From contig OZ020598.1 in NCBI GenBank assembly GCA_963971535.1, positions 87,006,185-87,070,184 on the forward strand: 64,000 nt of DNA, given 5' to 3'. A program made the position numbers and the translations under genes. A model generated the notes under the pieces. The model was not told where the DNA came from and made no database searches. It saw nothing but the letters and a program-made list of their open reading frames with translations. Below, piece after piece: positions 62,740 through 64,000 of the stretch (within the stretch, counting starts at the first letter, position 1; each line of letters starts with the position of its first letter). Origin of the DNA: Notolepis coatsorum. Lineage: Eukaryota > Chordata > Actinopteri > Aulopiformes > Paralepididae.

Positions 62740-64000
62740 TTGTTTGTTTGTTCTGTGAGTCTTCTTCTTCTTCGTGTACTTTCCGGCAGACTGGACACCT
62801 TCCAGCGTATTGCTGCCTAACAGATTTATCTGCTCACAAGTTCTCTTCTCCTTCTACTCTACCGCCATCTACTGGAATCCTTCCTCCCCCACATTGTCCA
62901 ATGACGTGCAGCTAACACTGCTTCCTCCTGACTGACTCCCCCTCTGTGACACATGCTTCGTCCCCCGTGGCCTGACTCTGTCCTACTCGCTCACTCACAC
63001 CCCCCTTCCCTAACGCTACCTGACCAGCCACCCTGTTTAACTCCGTCAAAACATCCTCCACTGTCAACCCCTCCATACCCAAGTGTCCCACTGCTGCTAA
63101 AACTATCAACCTAGTCCTCTCTGTCCTACTACTAAACGCCGCCGTCGTATTCACTACTCCTGCCACAAAGGCCACCATACCTAACTTCTCCCTAAACACC
63201 CTCTCTTTCTTCGCCTGAACTTCCTCTACCACCCGACGCCCTATCCCAAAACCCTGCCCCCTACCTTGCTTTCCCTGACCCTCCTGCACTATCCTTACTG
63301 CCAACTGCCCTTCCCTAATCCCCTGTCCCTCGTCTTGCTGTCCCTGTCCTACCTTCCTAGCTGCCTCCGCATATGAAATGCTACCTTCCCTTCGCACCTG
63401 CTGGACCACTACCTCTCGCTTCATCGCCTCACAACCCCAATACGCTACACTATGCTTCCCACCACAACTACAACACTTTGGCTCCACTCCCAGCTCACAC
63501 TCCCCATACTTATGCTCCCCACTACACCTACCACATCTCTGTCCCTTCCTACACCACTTAGCTACATGACCAAATTCCTGGTACCTATAACACCTCAACG
63601 GATTTGGCACAAACTCCCTAACCCTATATGCCAAATACCCTAAAAACACCACTCTCGGACTAACCTCACCCTCAAACTGAATAACTACGGTCCCTGTCTC
63701 CTCCTTCTCTGCCCCTCTCTTCATCCTCTCTACACTCTTAACTTTCCCATTGCGTTCGTCACTCCTCAAATCCCCTAACAGCTGATCCATACTAACCTTA
63801 ATTGGAATTCCCCCAACCACCCCCTTGCACCCACTATCCCTTTTCTCCCCTACTATCCCTACTTCACAGACCTCCACTTTCCCAATGCTCTTCATTTCCC
63901 TTGCCCTCTCTACCTGCACTACACTTACACACGCTATAAACAAGTTCCCATCCCTCAACACCCTCCCGTACCTTACCTCACCTAACTGCGCTTTAATGAG
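62740..64000 (-). mobile_element. I/Nimb-like LINE, ORF1 plus 3' tail only, runs off right edge
   Basis: Minus-strand element. ORF1 enters from the right edge and stops at 62912. Only about 150 bp then separate it from a GAAGAAGAAGAAG tail (about 62762-62775 on the plus strand as TTCTTCTTCTTC) preceded by CTGCCGGAAAGTACACG, a 3' end style common in fish repeats. No ORF2 (endonuclease/RT) lies between, so this copy is an ORF1-only deletion derivative. Confidence 0.65.
62912..64000 (-). CDS. LINE ORF1 (gag-like, zinc knuckle) protein, partial
   Basis: Open frame of more than 349 codons, still open at the window edge (IKAQLGEVRYGRV upstream of the first Met-like codon), so the start is off the window. 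ORF1 proteins of I-type LINEs bind element RNA. Visible: an N-terminal RRM-like region (RDGNLFIACVSVVQVERARE, KGVVGGIPIKVS), RVVFLGYLAYRVREFVPNPL, then three CCHC-type knuckles: CYRYQEFGHVAKWC (second Cys replaced by Tyr), CGRCSGEHKYGEC and CCSCGGKHSVAYWGC. After SYAEAARKV comes a Gln/Gly-rich stretch and a C-terminal helix region. No stops. The degenerate first knuckle suggests some decay. Confidence 0.75.
   Translation of the reverse strand, partial: LIKAQLGEVRYGRVLRDGNLFIACVSVVQVERAREMKSIGKVEVCEVGIVGEKRDSGCKGVVGGIPIKVSMDQLLGDLRSDERNGKVKSVERMKRGAEKEETGTVVIQFEGEVSPRVVFLGYLAYRVREFVPNPLRCYRYQEFGHVAKWCRKGQRCGRCSGEHKYGECELGVEPKCCSCGGKHSVAYWGCEAMKREVVVQQVRREGSISYAEAARKVGQGQQDEGQGIREGQLAVRIVQEGQGKQGRGQGFGIGRRVVEEVQAKKERVFREKLGMVAFVAGVVNTTAAFSSRTERTRLIVLAAVGHLGMEGLTVEDVLTELNRVAGQVALGKGGVSERVGQSQATGDEACVTEGESVRRKQC

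Noticed and set aside
63373..63643. Plus-strand Thr/Pro/His-rich short frames
   Set aside because: Antisense shadows of the zinc-knuckle ORF1.

Overview
The window reads as a stretch of a vertebrate, almost certainly teleost fish, nuclear genome. The evidence is the mix of fish-type repeats: BEL/Pao and Ty3/Gypsy LTR elements, L2-, L1- and I-clade LINEs, tRNA-headed SINEs, hAT and TTAA-target MITEs, and an intronless hnRNP A0 gene. I cannot name the species. One ordinary cellular gene is convincing, hnrnpa0 at 43845-44732 (minus strand). Almost everything else is repeat, much of it nested.

Layout. (1) Positions 1-38531 are one satellite array (62/65-bp monomer) into which three BEL/Pao elements have inserted. 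BEL-1 (plus strand, 5' part off the window) ends at 5938 and is itself split by a 2.6-kb L2-like LINE at 26-2625. BEL-2 (minus strand) occupies 6009-12644. BEL-3 (plus strand) occupies 24200-30529. The junctions visible at all three lie at the same pentamer, GTAAC, of the satellite monomer, in both orientations. BEL-2 and BEL-3 have near-identical LTR pairs and full GTAAC target-site duplications, but both have large internal pol deletions, so they look like recently moved non-autonomous copies. (2) Positions 38532-42190 hold the 3' part of a Gypsy element (integrase) fused to the tail of an uncharacterised LINE, called LINE-a here. (3) Positions 42191-44960 hold hnrnpa0 with a probable 3' UTR, a TATA box and a striking cluster of heat-shock elements. 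(4) Positions 44961-46377 are a near-identical second copy of the Gypsy/LINE-a block, so hnrnpa0 sits between direct repeats. (5) Positions 46378-50026 carry MITEs with clear target-site duplications plus LINE-a and L2 fragments.

(6) Positions 50027-56161 are two DNA transposons inserted 9 bp apart into one LINE-a copy. The first is a TTAA-flanked MITE containing a hAT MITE and a SINE. The second is a 4.29-kb DNA transposon with inverted repeats of about 340-360 bp and a 3-bp duplication. It encodes a large protein, now broken by frameshifts, with a DUF6589-like N-terminal part and an XPG/PIN-like nuclease part. I regard this as the most interesting coding element of the window; it may belong to, or lie near, the Academ superfamily. 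(7) Positions 56296-61090 hold a decayed L1-clade LINE and an L2 fragment, followed by a hAT MITE. (8) The right edge holds ORF1 of an I/Nimb-like LINE running off the window, with a 3' tail but no ORF2.

The paralogous LINE-a copies inside the window act as empty sites that confirm two of the transposon insertions directly.
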